Source: Stenopsyche tienmushanensis (taxonomy: Eukaryota > Arthropoda > Insecta > Trichoptera > Stenopsychidae). Taken from it: a stretch of DNA of 64,000 nt. Positions within the stretch are counted from its first letter, which is position 1; each line of letters begins with the position of its first letter. Below the pieces are notes generated by a model, which saw nothing but the letters and a program-made list of their open reading frames with translations, made no database searches and was not told where the DNA came from. The stretch spans positions 558,001-622,000 of the forward strand of contig WACJ01000516.1 in NCBI GenBank assembly GCA_008973525.1. The letters are read 5' to 3'. Shown piece by piece: positions 1 to 13,989 of this stretch. Position numbers and translations under genes: made by a program.

Positions 1-1179
1 GACAAAAATCTAGTATTTAGATAAAGTATGTTGAAATAACAGATATATGTGTATTCTTCTGCAAAATAGCATACAGGGAAGTTTTAAATTAAATATAGAT
101 CCTGAAGTATATCAAAACAAAAAAGTGTTGTTATTCATAACTTCGATTGATTTTTTCGATCCTGGCTTAGATTGATTTTCTGAATTTGAAATTGGCGCCT
201 ATGAGTGCTTGAATTGCTGCAATAATTAAAATCATTTAAAAGTAACGATAAATTTCCTCATTCATAGAAATTTTCTATTCAGTTACATAAAGCTGGAATT
301 AATTCATAAAACCAGAATTGAATAAACTTCCAATCTTTTTTCTGAATTTTGAATTCAAGCCCGAACCTTTATAATGTGTCCAGAATCTAACTAGATCTTG
401 TACCTAGAACCACTCTCTTATATTTCTTGTTATTTCATTGTAGTCATCATCTGTTTTTTTTTTGTCATAGATCAATAAACTATAAAATCAACTACATATT
501 TCGCGTCAAAATCTACGATTTGTATGTAAAAAAGAAAAATATACACTACTTAACATATAAATATATTGTGTGCGAATCTACAGCAAAATCACATCAAACC
601 TCGTTGCCATTTATAAATTTAGATTCGTTCCATTGCCTATATTTGGGAATTACATAAGAACAGGATTATCGGCCATCAACCCCGATTTATTCGATTATGG
701 CGTGATAAAAATGAATGAATGAATTTCGCCTGGCTATAAAGAAACCAAATTATCATGGACTCGATCCAGAGCTCAAATAAAGTACGATTTCAAGACAATA
801 ATTAAGCTCAAATGCCTCGAAGAAAAGATATTCAAAGAAATCCACATACAAGGCGCGGTCGTTCTCGTTCAATCCTTTCTAAAAATTTATATGCACGTAT
901 TTGATCTTGACATCGAACCTTTTTCCGCGTATAATATGAGAAAAGATGAATTATTTATGAACGCCCAAAGTGATCCCAATATATACATAACAAAAATAGT
1001 CTTATAACATAAAATATTGCATAAAATTTCTGGAAATATCCTAGAAAAAGTCGTCCACTTTCACAGATTTCACCGCTTTCCAGACAAGATCTGTCAAGCT
1101 AAGTGTTACAAAATGATCGTGTATCATTCCAATCGGCCAGCTTCCTATATCGAATAATCAAATTCATATTTAATCAGGT
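1..1179. other. AT-rich intergenic sequence, no gene seen
   Basis: No supported coding sequence; short ORFs here look like chance. A segment near 352-380 is an inverted match to 2626-2650 (shared TTATAAAGGTTCG), so one dispersed repeat is probably represented twice. Confidence 0.5.
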
Positions 1180-1425
1180 CTCATCATCATCATCATCATA
1201 GTGCAGCCACAAACAGTCAACGTATTGATGATAGTGACCGTCTCGATAGGGAGTGTGGGAAGTTGGTAAAGACTGAGTAGTTTTCTTAGGGAGACGGTGG
1301 AAAACTACTCTAGACGACCTTTTTGATTCTACTGGAATCTACTTTCTGGAGTCAAAGAGTCCAATTTCTCCATTCCTTGCAAGGGCATTGCCGGGCTAAG
1401 GTGAAGACATACGTGATACTTAAGT
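1180..1425 (-). repeat. Dispersed retroelement-like 3' tail with (ATG)n end
   Basis: Direct copy of 56905-57300. Shared blocks include GTGCAGCCACAAACAGTC, AAAGACTGAGTAGTTTTC, GGAAAACTACTCTA, GCAAAGAGTCCA-like sequence, TTGCCGGGCTA and GTGAAGACATACGTGA. On the minus strand it ends in a short ATG/TGA repeat (1182-1200), as many LINE or SINE 3' ends do. This copy lacks the middle about 150 bases present in the other. Confidence 0.65.
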
Positions 1426-3149
1426 GCAATTCGGATTCGCTCCTATACCAACTGAGGATATGAATATACGAATTCGAGACTGAGTGGTTTCCTATTTCAA
1501 GTTGACCCTCTCAGTTTGGCAATTTCAAAAAGATATAGAAGGCAACGGTAGACAATGCTGTTTACGTTATTTTTTCATGTGCGTCTTCTTAAGGCCTTAT
1601 ATTTGATGTTCTTCTTGTCCTTGTTCTGTTCCTAAAGCTTCTTGTATCCGAACCGGTAAGGTTTATCATGCTCCATATTTTTGGGTAGGGTCGACTATGT
1701 AAGAGATAGCGAGTGACAAGCAAGCCATGATTTGTAAAAGTAGCAATGAATAGTAAATAAACTGAGTATCTGAGTATGAGTATTATTCTTCTCCTTCTTC
1801 GTGTTCCACGTTTAGATCTGCATCGTTTCATTGCATAATTTGATCCATAACTAGTATAAGATGGGGATCAAATGGGTAAGAAAAATTTGAAATGGCAATG
1901 AGCTGATTGGATTGCACTAATGGTGATTACCTTAACATTCAAAACCGGAATATTAATACTCTAAATTTGTGTTTGCGTAACACAACGACCTTAATTTGTA
2001 TCGACTATACAATATTTTTAATAAAAAGGAACACAATATACTCAAGTGTAAAGAAACGACGCAGCAATATGAGTGCTTTCAATAATGGATATTCAACATA
2101 CTTTGAAAAGAATATCCATGCTGAGTGTATTTAGTATCACATAAAGCGGTTGTGTATTTGGGAAGTGTAATGAATCAAAGTGTGCTTATACAAATTTCAC
2201 TACGACTTTACCACAAATAGTTAGTGGTAATATGGTACGGAACATATTGAGTTATGGTTTCCAAGTCTACTACTGACCGACTTTTCACTGGAGCTCATCA
2301 ATTATTACCATTTGCCTACTGCTTCTACGTCAACACTTAGCACTTCGTCAATAATTTCATGGGAACGTTATTCGATCAACGGCATTTTGAACACATATTT
2401 TCATTAAAACATTTTTTATACTAAATATCTATCCATGAGTATCTAATATGTTATTTTATTACGGCAATAAAACTGAGGAAATAATAGAATTCGGGTAATT
2501 GTACTATCATTAATCGATTTATGTACAAATAGAACATATTTAATGGAAAATTAGACAGAAATCTAGTTAATATTATATATTATACGATTAAGTGTTGGTA
2601 TGGTGAATTAGTGTTTTAACTCTTATTATAAAGGTTCGAGCTCAAATCCAGATTTTGGCAAGAATTTTCAGCGTACCAATTTGAGAGATCGAAAGTGTTA
2701 ATATTTCTGATCGAATGCTTCGATCAAAATTTAGCCTGATTTCTTAAATATAACATAATTAAATTGCTGATAGATTTTTTTCGTACCTAAAAATTCCTAT
2801 TTAAACAATTTTATTCATATTTAACCAAACGTAGAAGACGATGAGACTCCACCCCATTATAATCTTGGGTACCTTAACACTTTGCTTGCGGGGTTGGTTT
2901 GGTTCGCCATGCATTAAACGCGTAAAAAATCAATTTATATTTTTTATTTAAATACTGAAACTAAAAATTGCACAATTGTGCAATGTTAAAACAAATATAT
3001 TAACATAGACATCATAATCTGCATCGCCAGTATATTTTTCTGTAGTATATTATCCTTTACACTTTTGTAAACTTAGTTAAAGTTGCAATTTATTTACATT
3101 ATATACAACAATAATTCATTTTTGCATTTCGCTTTTAATATGTTGTATT
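1426..3149. other. Intergenic, no gene recognised
   Basis: Mostly AT-rich, with no coding exon I can support. A repeat-like piece at 2620-2700 matches 300-380 in inverted orientation. The rest shows no structure to me. Confidence 0.45.
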
Positions 3150-3766
3150 TAGGGAATCCAATTCCGGGATCCCGGATAGTTTCAGGTGCTCATGAATCCC
3201 GGGATTAGTAAACGTAGTCTCGAAAAATTATATTAAACTTTCCCTACCGGTGATGTATTTACTACACGTCGACTCTGATAATGGGAATATCAATATGAAA
3301 TATAATAGATACGGGGTTCAAAATTTTTGTATTCTTCCGTAATATAATTAAAAATCACATCAAAGTATTATAGTAAATAAGTATTCATCTGCAGCGACGG
3401 AAATAAATAATTTGTCGGGAAATCGGGAATTTTGCGAGTTTTAGTCCGTGTTTCAGCAGAAAGGAATTTTATCAGTCACATTGATGGTGTTATATGAAAA
3501 TGGTGGCTCACGCGATCATCAACTCGAACTAGCATTTAAATATCTGATGACGATACCTCCAACGAGTGTGGAGGTTAGTGCTTTATTTATCTATTTTTGA
3601 ATTGTATTTTTATCTTTTCTTAAATAAATAAAATTCTTTCGCTTTCAAGTTATTTTATATATTAAACAAATGGACTAATTAGTAATTTTTGATCATATTT
3701 ATCAATGTAATTTCTTAAAGTATTGAAAATCCCGGTCCCGAGCCTCGCTCGGGATTGGATTCCCTA
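3150..3766 (+). mobile_element. hAT deletion derivative with intact ends and 8-bp target duplication
   Basis: Terminal inverted repeats are TAGGGAATCCAAT at 3150 and its complement at 3766. They are flanked by a perfect 8-bp duplication GTTGTATT (3142-3149 and 3767-3774), the hAT hallmark. Near 3540-3580 it retains the start of the transposase C-terminal domain (LMTIPPTSV), then diverges. The same family occurs at 43131-43550 in inverse orientation, sharing the subterminal GCTCATGAATCCCGGGATTA. Confidence 0.9.
3234..3336. mobile_element. Truncated TTAA MITE nested in the hAT element
   Basis: Begins TTAAACTTTCCCTACC and follows the reverse complement of the MITE at 57611-57783 for about 100 bases (shared GATGTATTTACTAC, ATGAAATATAATAGAT), then stops. 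It lies wholly inside 3150-3766, so it probably entered the hAT element or its progenitor. Confidence 0.7.
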
Positions 3767-3774
3767 GTTGTATT

Positions 3775-4489
3775 TATGATGAAGAATTCACCTTCTCCCG
3801 CTTTTAATATAAATAGCAGTGAATTATAGTGATTCTCTGCTCCCGCAAGTGATGTGTTAAGAAGAAAAAAAAAAAATGTTACGCCCAGCATATTTCTAGC
3901 AATGTTAAACAAGTATTGTAAATCCATATATTACGCTAAAATTAATTATTAAAAGTCACGGAAAAATGGCTATTAACATTAGTTTTACATCAGTTCCTAC
4001 TCAACAGCTTAATTTATTGCCCGTAAATATGATTTATTTGAATAATAATCGGTATTTAAAATTAATATTATATGAACACACATGAACCATACGTTCACAA
4101 TTTCGTCCAATTGTTATGTTAATTTATTCAAACGAAAATGTAGCGCAAATCCATGGCAATTTAATGGTCGAATTGCTTACAGTTATTATATAACTTCAAT
4201 GAGGACTTGTTATAATGACATTTCAAACAAATAGGGCTGTCAGAGTAAAGAGAATGATATAAAAAATGCACTGGGTGCATTTTAATGCACTATTTAATTT
4301 AATGTATATTCGATTAATATTCAGTGTACTCACTCGGCCCTTATATAACAGGATACTTCTGTAACGCATCTTCGACTTTACACGGTTTTGTATAATATGA
4401 TTTATTATGAAATATCGATCAACCGTTGCCTGATGAACAATGACCGTTGCAGTATTTATTACTATCAAAGAATGACGATTTGCAAGATA
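3775..4489. other. AT-rich intergenic, no gene seen
   Basis: No supported exon or recognisable repeat. A 101-codon minus-strand frame at 4223-4528 has no conserved features and overlaps a repeat at its 5' end. Confidence 0.4.
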
Positions 4490-4560
4490 CTCTCTTCGTA
4501 TCTGTTTCTCTCCAAACTTAACGTGCAAGACACTCTCCGTCTCTGTCTGTCTCTAAGAAT
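4490..4560 (+). repeat. Partial copy of a TCTCCGTCTC-rich repeat
   Basis: Shares CTCTCCAAA, AACGTG, AAGACACTCTCCGTCTC and adjoining sequence with 32625-32775, and is related to the right half of the TTAA MITE at 54796-55020. Confidence 0.6.
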
Positions 4561-6675
4561 CTAAATTATAATTTCTCAACTATAAATTTAAACATAATTT
4601 TATCTTATCTTGGGCTACTCCTGTGTTGCAGATTTATCAACAACTTATGATAATTTTATTTGATATATTTTACTGGTTATATAAAAAAAAAATAGTTCGA
4701 TTTATATAAATTCCGTTTGAATTTAAGTCATTCAAAATAGTCTTATAAACCTATCGATTTTAATGTAAACGTTCGTAATCACATAATTGGATTTTGTGAC
4801 ATTTGATAATGATGAAATATGGAGTCTAGTAATTTATATACGGCAAACGTGCGCCCTTGAAATAACGATGAAATTTCATGTGAATATTTTACAGTTTATC
4901 GATTTTAACGCCAGCAGGTCCAATCAATACGGTCGTATTTCATGGAAAATCATTATTCTTGCGACAATGAACACTTCCCCCCGTTGCTTAAAATGCACCG
5001 ATTGCATGGCCGTAAATGTTGGTGTTAGGCGCTTTTCGGCGAACGACAACCGTTCGATTCCTAATAACATCGGCCGAAACAATCGATATCGCGTCCATGG
5101 CAATGAGACGACGAAAATAAAACTTTGGCGCTTTAATATGTCAACATAATTATGTTATAAGCGCTCCGGCGGATATTAAATAATTAAAGCCATTTCGAAT
5201 TCTAGTCACGAAACAAACGGCCGAAATCGTAGCTTATTACAGAAGCGGGATATTTAAATATTAACGAGATGACCAATTTCAAAATAATTATACAGGTGAC
5301 TAACTCGCTGTAGATCATCGCTAGTGACGAATCCGACGTTTAAAGTCAAGTAGTAAATATATTTTTAAAAGGACGTCATTAAGGAACGTTTATACATTGT
5401 TGACTAAAAAAAACCCTTTTTATTTCTTCGTGTATCTGAAAGAATCAATGTTTAAAAATACGTTCAGTAAATTTCGAGTTGATATAAATGAAATTCGCAA
5501 AGTTATAGGCCGACGAGGAGAAGCTGCGCTTCGCGAAGTTGAGGAGAGGAGAATCTTTAAACGCGTTTTTCTCAAAACTACTTTTTCCAAGCTCATGGAA
5601 GTGCTTCCATACGATCTAGAAGAGCATTCTTTATGAAATTTGGCAGGCACGTGTACAATAAACGTCTTTATCGTATAGACTACAGTTATCCAAAAATATT
5701 CAACCGTTTTGGTTTAATGAATAAAAAACTACCGAAAAAGTTAGTAAAAACACACTTTTTTTTTCAATCGCTCACTATTTTTTTATTTTTTGATATTTCT
5801 TCTTAATTATAGTCTATACTATACACAATATTATACAGAGTAAAAATATGTTAAATTTTTTTGCTGCAAATCATCTATCCAGAACTTAGAACTTCCATAG
5901 TTAGGAATGTCATCGTTCGTCCATCGACATACGTAGCTCCCACCTCACCCACTACTATACTTTGACAAACTATAAAAAATATTTTTATATTCAATAAAGA
6001 TCGCCTTGTCAATATACTACATATCAACATTCTATATTTAATACTTTTCGCATTAAAAAATGTTAAAAACTCGATCTCTTTTACGCCTAACAAGATAGAA
6101 ACGTCCCTTAATCGAAATTATTATTATAAAGAGTTGTTATCATAATAGTTCTGTGTGATCCTTGGTCTTGATGAGGGCTTTTTATACTGTCGCTCATAGG
6201 CAGCAATTCTTTGATTGTAATCAGCTCCTAATTTTAATTTTCATAACAGAAAATGCAGTTTTATATAAGCTAATCACAAATGGAACAAATACTTGGATAT
6301 TCTTTCTTCAGTTTTGTTCAAAATGAACGTAATGACCCAATTTATTTTTGAAAATCGCGACGCTTAAAGTTATTTATTTTGGACTTCAGGGAGCTCCTCG
6401 TAGAGACTAAGAACGTCTGAAAAATATTTCAAACAAATTTTCAGTATTAATCCAAATGCATATCTTCTTGAATGAAATTTAGCAATCGAAATCAAGATTT
6501 ACTTTTTACAGAAACTCAATTATTACATTTTAAACATTTGCTTTCATTGGCAGGTATTATTGTATTTTTTTCGTAGTAAGTTAGTTTCATTAGTAATTCA
6601 ACTTTTTGATTGATGAAGAAATTATCGAATTTTGTGTGCTATCGACAGTGTTGATTTATTTATGTACACGCTTCA
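4561..6675. other. Intergenic; moderately complex DNA at 4780-5330
   Basis: The 4780-5330 part has more even base composition than its surroundings and a 120-codon plus-strand frame (4787-5149) with no motif I recognise. The composition could equally suit conserved non-coding DNA. A stem-like palindrome around GAAGTGCTTCC sits near 5599. The rest is AT-rich with no supported gene. Confidence 0.35.
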
Positions 6676-6793
6676 TACGCGCTGCGACGGTTCTGATAGA
6701 TAAGTGGATTTGTACGACGATAAGTGACGAACAAGAAAATATAGCATCAATGTTTGTGGTGATTTTAAATTAGCTCACTACTCAAAGGGTTAA
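6676..6793 (-). mobile_element. Truncated copy of the TTAA MITE family (one end only)
   Basis: Read on the minus strand from TTAA at 6790-6793: CCCTTTGAGTAGTGAGC, then AATTTAAAATC. It matches the left end of the element at 54796-55020 for about 90 bases. Confidence 0.65.
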
Positions 6794-6816
6794 TATTATA
6801 TATGTTTTTATTTGAT

Positions 6817-6945
6817 TTGTTTTTTTTTCCATTTATTAATGAAAATTGTTTGCTAAAAGATAAAGCTACATTTGTGTAATATATAATAAAATGAGCAAGC
6901 TACTGGGCTAGTGGTTGCTTTATGCTACGCACACACACAGCAAAG
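6817..6945 (+). repeat. Dispersed repeat, copy 1 of 3
   Basis: Shares TTTTTTCCATTTATTAA-like, GTGTAATATATAATAAAAT and TTGCTTTATGCTACG with 28944-29070 and 51735-51815, all in the same orientation. Family unknown. Confidence 0.6.
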
Positions 6946-9574
6946 ACGGTGCGTCGAGCTGAAACGAAGAGACTTCAATTAACTAGCAATTGGCGTTTCA
7001 TTTTTCGTGACGTTCAAATCAATTTACCTATAGAAGAATTTTATATCATTTGATCAAGACAAATGATTATATTTGGCCTTTTTAAACTTCCTTTGACGAG
7101 AGAAATTTGTCGCGACAGTTGCGGAGTACTGACATATATGATTGACTAAAAAGGGATTGTTTTATATTCATAAATAAATGCGATATGCTCTTGCAATTTT
7201 CTGATTTAATTTGAGACAATTTTTCGTTTAATACTACTCGAGTATTCTTTCATAGCAGCTTTCTCTCAGTAATCATCGGTTCACATCGTTACGTGACCTG
7301 CCTGCAACCATTTAAGCTTAATATGCGCTCCTTTCCTGTATATATTGACTGCCCAACATTATAATTTTCAGAATACTCGACCCTCTTTGAAGTCAGACTT
7401 GTTAAAAACAATCTATTGCATAATTTCATTAACTTAAAGTACGCCAATCCAGATTTTTAAAATCAAATCTTATCTTATCAGAAAACCTTGACCACCGACA
7501 AAAAAATTACGTTATTTAAATCTTCCAATGGTCAGATATTTAGCTTCCTCGTTGATTTGATGATCCCAATGTATTCAAGGTCTTCCACCGGGTTTACTGC
7601 CATTAGGAAGATGGCTCAAAGAACTCTGTTTGATGACATCCGTACTACATAAAGCCTGCCCAAATAAATATGGCAACGAAGGACGAAGCTATCGATCAAT
7701 GCTTCGCCTTACATGTCCATGACGTCCCGATTCAACCTCACAGCTCCAACGCCATAAATTTGGTCTTGATATAATATAAGTGCAGATTTATTAATATGAA
7801 GAACGCGTGGATTCTATGCAAACAGCAAATTCAACCTAAATGAATAAGACCACTATTACTAAATAGATTGAGCAAGCTTCCGTATAGTAAAAGATCACTG
7901 GTTCATGTTCAATGTAAAATTTGTAATGATATAGACCTCAGGGGATATTATCGCATATAATCTTAATGTGAGTTCAAAATACTAATGATGTTAGAATCTT
8001 CATGACGTTATAATATTTGTTTTTATATACGCAAATATATATAAGACCATTGCCATTGTTAATTACTTTTATTGCATATTTGAGCTTAATTTGCTTCCGT
8101 ATCCCATCAGTTGCTTGTTTGGCTAGAATTATTAACTCATTAAGAAAATTTGTTGTAACTTTCATATAAAAGTGGATTTAATAAAATGCATCCATATTGT
8201 ATGATTCGAGACACTATCCTAGGAAATCTTGATTAACGTGTATGCAATATTCAATTTATGGCAAGATGCTGGAATGATGAATCTAAAATTTTAAAAATCT
8301 TGCCTTTACAGATAATGTCTAGTGAAAAGTCTAACAATGGCATTGAATTTGATTTTTTGTGACGTAACATTATATTGTGATTCATTGCACCCTTATGAAA
8401 AGTACTATTTGTTATGCTTTCATGCAATATATTTCCTAATCGAGTGAAACATCAAAAATACGCTAAATATGCTAATCAATCCTAGCTAAATGTGGAACCG
8501 GTTATGTTCATTTTGAGCATAAATATTTATTTAGATTAATTCACACCAGCGAGAAGAATATCAATCAGGGATATTTTGATCGATGTCCATATTTGACCCA
8601 CTTTTTTTGCACACATTTCCACATGGATTCGATCAAAGACCACGTCAGCTATAAATTCGTGTCCTAACGATCGATAAACGAAACGATTTGTCTACTTAAT
8701 CATCAGAGTGTTTTAATGACACTAAGTTGTTGAATCATGCGAATAGATGACATATCTTTTAACAACGCGTTGTGTAATGATTGATTGCACGTTTGTTCAT
8801 TGGAATTTAGAAAATGAATTGTTCGTGTGAAAGCGAAAGTCGTCGGATTATGATTGAGGAAAAATCGTTTTAAAATACAGCTCGACAATCATCTCTGTAA
8901 TGAAACGAGTGCCGGATATCTATCGTTTAATCGGAATTATATATAATCACCGTGCAACGCCAATTATATATCAATTTTGAGATCCGAATATAAATCGGTG
9001 GTTCGTATATTATAGCACACACATGGATCATTGTTCCAAACTAATTTGTATGTCTAAATAAATGGAAAACCTTATCGGATGGATTAACGTCTTGATATTG
9101 ACATTGACAATGAAAATAAAAACGGTACATCTCGATTTGCATACAAGGATTGTTTTCTTGCAAAGGTCGATCGCCTACATTTCACCGTGTTATAAAAACC
9201 GGTTTTGCCTGATGATACTAATCGGCCACAATCGGCGACTCCGAGATATGTAACACAGTTACTACTTTGGCGAAGAAAGCAATTTTTACTGAATGCCTAC
9301 GGAGAAGCTGAAGCGGATTTAATTCCATTTGCTTAATTCACAGTAAAATGCGACGACACTGTTTCTTGTGGATCAACGCTTGTACCTGCCTTCTTTGACC
9401 TCAATTTTATCAGTCAATTAGAGCTTATTGCTTTTGGAACGGCCGGAAGAAGTTTATGGCTGTTAAAAATATACCACGGTCATCGCAGATGAATCGACTT
9501 CCGATGCTAAAATAGTCGCTGATAGGGCTGAGATTGCTTAAAATACCCAAACACAATGACAATCACATATTTGA
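6946..9574. other. Intergenic; possible conserved non-coding DNA at 8.5-9.25 kb
   Basis: No gene supported. The 7480-7800 stretch (CTTCCACCGGGTTTACTG, GGAAGATGGCTCAAAGAACT) has the look of a retroelement 3' region, but I see no reading frame. 8530-9250 is compositionally mixed and repeat-free, as regulatory DNA often is; this is inference only. Confidence 0.35.
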
Positions 9575-9713
9575 CCTTTTATTCACTGTGATGTATTTAT
9601 TACAACACGACTCTAATAATGTTGTGCTTTTTAAATCACTTTTCCATATGGTGTACCAAATACATATCATCGGAGCGTGCGGATGTTTTTAACACAGGTA
9701 AGGGAAAGATGAA
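9575..9713 (-). mobile_element. Diverged copy of the 57611 TTAA MITE
   Basis: Reverse-orientation match to 57611-57783, sharing TGATGTATTTATTACAAC, CATATGGTGTACCAAATA and GGTAAGGGAAAG. The TTAA duplications are no longer recognisable. Confidence 0.7.
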
Positions 9714-12029
9714 CAAGATTTTGGCTTGGATCTTGCTTGTCAATTATCAATAAGATTTTCTGTCTGTATGTCTGTATTTCTTCCAAATATTTGCTTTTAT
9801 GATATTCTATTTTCATTTATCACTCACTTATTTGTGGAGAAAGATTATCTTCTAAGGATCCCTTGCATTGATTTAACCCATTGTTATCCACAATGTGTGA
9901 ATTTCCAAAACGCTTCACAGACATCAAACACCATATCAAAAGAGACGTTGAATTTTTTATACACTGTTGAACCCATTTAACTCTGTGCTTCTCTTAGTTT
10001 CCTACGAATATATTAACTGCTTTCTCCCATAATTGTGAACAATGGATCTTATTTACCACGTTGAAAAAGAAGTCAATATCGAATTGAATTTCCCTTGCGG
10101 CAATCTTCGCTCATCCATTCTTTAGCTCGTTTCGGTCTGGTACCTTACGTGTTGAGACAGATTTTTTAATCTTAAAATATTAACCGATTTCATTATTTTT
10201 TTTATGAATTTTGATTAATATATGAAACCATTACACACGAAATAAAATATTTGCAAACGTAACACAAAACGTGCCATTGCATCAAGTACACAATTTCTAG
10301 TTGAATTTTAACGTCTATATATCGTCACGCCGCACTTTTAGTGGAAATTTCACTCAAACGCTTACAAATTTGTGTAAAAGAAGTGAAAAAATATTATGCT
10401 TCTTGTGTAGTGCAAACAAACAATAAAAAAAGCAAAACATATTATAGCTCTGTTTTTGGACCATTAAATCCCGCCCTCATATTAGACTCATTTAAATGCA
10501 ACGAGAGTCTTCAGGATTTATAGAAACAGTGATAATTAATAATATTTAGAAAGTAGTCCAATATGAGAAGATGTTACATAATCCAAATATATATTTGGAA
10601 TGAAATCAGTAGTACTTTAAATTCTTCTTCCCCTTAATGATTGGCCACTTTAACGACAGTCTTTCTCAACACTATAACATCATATCGTATTGTCATAGCA
10701 TTATTAGTAATTTAGTATTCCTCAAGAACGTCCAAATCAAATCACAAGACATACATAAAATGAAAAGTAGGCTAACGTTCATCTCAGACTAAGAATATCT
10801 CTATTAATTGAACTCTAAAGCAAGGTCACTGTATGCATAAACTAACACAATTTTGAAATAAACTGACAACTGTTGACTCGTAAAAATCGTTGCGTACTAC
10901 TTTTCTGAGAAGTAAAACTATAAAAACCCACGAAAAAATATATCTAATCTGCTGAAGAATAGCATATTGTTCTTATTGTGCAGCCAAAAATTGAAAGATA
11001 TAATAAAAAGCTAATATGACAATCTCAAACAAGAAACTTTCTTCATTTTATTTATATTGGAATAAAAGTAGCGAAACTGGAGAATAGCAATTGTTTTTGG
11101 AATATTTGTCCAATTTCATTCTTATTCTCAATTTGTCATATTTATTATTAAATTTAGAATATAAACTATATTATTAATTGATTATTATTACAAATCAGTT
11201 CCTTATAAGTGCCTGAGTTTATTGATTGTCTCAGTAATTCCTTTTTAAAATCCAGGATATTTAGAATAAATCTCAATTTGTTGCATTATAATATAATTCT
11301 TAGTTTTATTTTAAGCTACTGTGTTTTAAGTATCAAAATAAATGAATGATATCAAATAACGTTCTTATGTATTAAAGTCTCACGTTTGCTACCGAAAAAA
11401 GTAGTTGCGAAAGTTGCTTTCGCTGATTCCTTTTACGATTCGTGATAAGATTCGCATAACATTGGAAGTATGCAGCTTGCTCAATAATATCATCTTTATA
11501 ATTTCAATCAGCCCAATAAGGTAGTAAGTCAATTTCATACTTGGTTCTTAATTTAATCTCTGAAACAAGACCGCCATTATTACCGCGATATTAAATAAGA
11601 TTTAAAAAATGGAACAGCATCTGTAAAGAATTCAATGGCGTGATTTAAAATTGATGTTATGACGCTGAAGACAGCTGCCAAACATTCGCCATATAACCAG
11701 AATAATCACCATAATTTTCCATAAGCACTTTAGAATAATAAGCGTACTTTAAATGCCGCAAAATGAGAATCTTAGAGAGAAGAAATTGCGCTGAACGCTT
11801 ATTTTTAAAAGTCTATTAATACAAAGCCACAGATTATTTAAACATAAATAAATAACCAAGACCTAATAAATCGACGAACAGAATTTTCCAAAATGAGTAT
11901 TGAGTTCACCAGATCAAGCCTTACTAACTTCGGTCATTTTTTTGCGTAAACAAATAAAACACTTGAAATCGAAATCATTATTAGTCGATAAATTTGGGCT
12001 AACGATCTATACAATCGTGCGATGCATGC
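9714..12029. other. AT-rich intergenic, no gene seen
   Basis: No coding exon, RNA gene or complete transposon recognised. The frames in this interval are short and featureless. Confidence 0.45.
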
Positions 12030-12174
12030 GGGGAAGCTCTCCGTCTCAGTCTCCTGAACTGCGCTAAGTTCTCTCTGTCTTTGTCTGTCTCCGCGCTTCA
12101 ATCTACAAGAGTGCTCTTTCTGATTAGTGGAGGGGGGAACGGAGGGTTTCCGACAGTACTCCCGTAAGGGTTAA
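12030..12174 (+). mobile_element. Right half of a TTAA MITE (54796 family)
   Basis: CTCTCCGTCTC, CTCTCTGTCTTTGTCTGTCT and AAGAGTGCTCTTT match the right part of 54796-55020. It ends at AAGGG followed by TTAA at 12171-12174. Confidence 0.55.
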
Positions 12175-13989
12175 GATGGCTCTTCGATACGTTCACCCAG
12201 GTGATTCGCTGAGTGAGCATTTAAAATAAAACGTGGAAGTCATACTGTCTTCAATATTGAGTGTAAGGAGAGACGAATGCATGATTTAAACTGGATGGAA
12301 ATAACCCTTTTCCCCCCTATAAATAATATTGAAGAGGCATTAGGCTGATTATGATGATTTACATTGTAATGTTCAGAAAGAGGAAGGATTACTACTGAAA
12401 GACAACTCCTATTATAATCCAAGTGTATTTAATCTATTGATTGTTCCCAATAATCCTGGAAGCACAACAACACTGTAAATATTCAGCATCTATAATTGAT
12501 CGATACCTATTTTCAAAATAATCTTCCCGATAATTTACGTATATTTATTTTTAAATTAAAAAGAAAATTGAAGTTTTAAATAGCCTCTGACCATTGGTCG
12601 TTGGAATCTGTGCAAGTCGAACATTATCGTTAAATTGATAGGGGATATCGAAGATACCCAAGTCTTGTAGTAGACTGCATATAGCTGCACTATGAAGATG
12701 CCCAAATAATACATTAATAGCCTCGATATGATTCAACGACTGGATTCAACCATAAGCGTCTTCAGATATTCTCTTATAAATATTCGAAAGTATAAATAGA
12801 GACTTTGATATCCGTAAGCCTTTGAGCACATTGCAAAGCGTCTGGGGGAGCAAAGCGTCGTCTCCTCTCGAGCCTCAAGTCTCGCGCAGAATTTATAAGG
12901 ACACGAAAACATCATTATCATACAATAGTCACGACCAGACCATCGTCTACTATCACCGTAATAATTCGAAGCACGCTCTCCTCATGGTCACACTTTCCCC
13001 TCGACTTTAGCATCGATCGGCACATATCTGTTGAATACAAAGACGCTTCAAGTTACAGGTGTTCCACAAAGAAACTAATGACTTTGCCATACGCGGACGT
13101 TATTATTGTAAAAAGCGATTATTACTCCAATAGTACAGGCGTCGTCGACAATTTCTAAAATCTTCTCGATCCATGCAGTGTTGGGAAACCGTCAAAATAT
13201 TATGATAATATATTCATTCGGGTCAAATTGCATTATTTTATCGATAAAGATATATACATCAAGCGCTGCGACATTCTGTATTCAAAAGCAATGTTCGCCT
13301 TGCAAAACTTTCGACCAATTTTGAATGTTCACACAACTTTGTCCTATGGAATTTCCTTTCCGAGAGAAGAAAATACCTTTTTTGTGCACCACAGCTGAAA
13401 ACTACTGAGCTTCGGAACTCGACTAAGTACTTTGAGGAAATGTTTGCAAAGACTACCTCGGTAGTCGCGGTAAAAGACTCTATCTAGGACACCACTTGGT
13501 AGCATAATATAACACATTTGCTACGGCATCGTACCTATAGAATCCCATTAACTTGTTAAAAACAATATTTCCGATCCCCAATTAAAATTAAATAATAATT
13601 GTTTCTGAATAAACCAATCTAGGTCAAGGATGGGGCATATTTTATCATGGAAGGCTACTTTTAATTACGGAGATAGTAAACGGGCCGCATATTACCACCT
13701 TTCCTGGAGCAATTCTCGTTGCGGAATATACCCACATCCATATTTTATAGTAGTTGTAAAATGTTATTTAAATGCAAATTTATTATTATTCACGCCATTT
13801 TTTATAAATGTATGTTTTTAAATTATTTTCACCATAACAATATCACTCTATTATATCTTATAACCATCAAAGGATCTTGAAAACGAATAAATTTTCGTTG
13901 TATTCCTTCCTATCTTCTTTAATAAATCCTTAAATAGGTCATACTTTATATGTGATAAGAAAAACTTGGTTCGTAACAATAATTTGCTC
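12175..13989. other. Intergenic, no gene seen
   Basis: No supported exon. 12800-13520 is richer in GC than its surroundings and has no repeats I can match. Confidence 0.35.

Noticed and set aside
4787..5149. 120-codon plus-strand open frame as a gene
   Set aside because: No homology, signal, splice context or domain visible; composition fits non-coding DNA.
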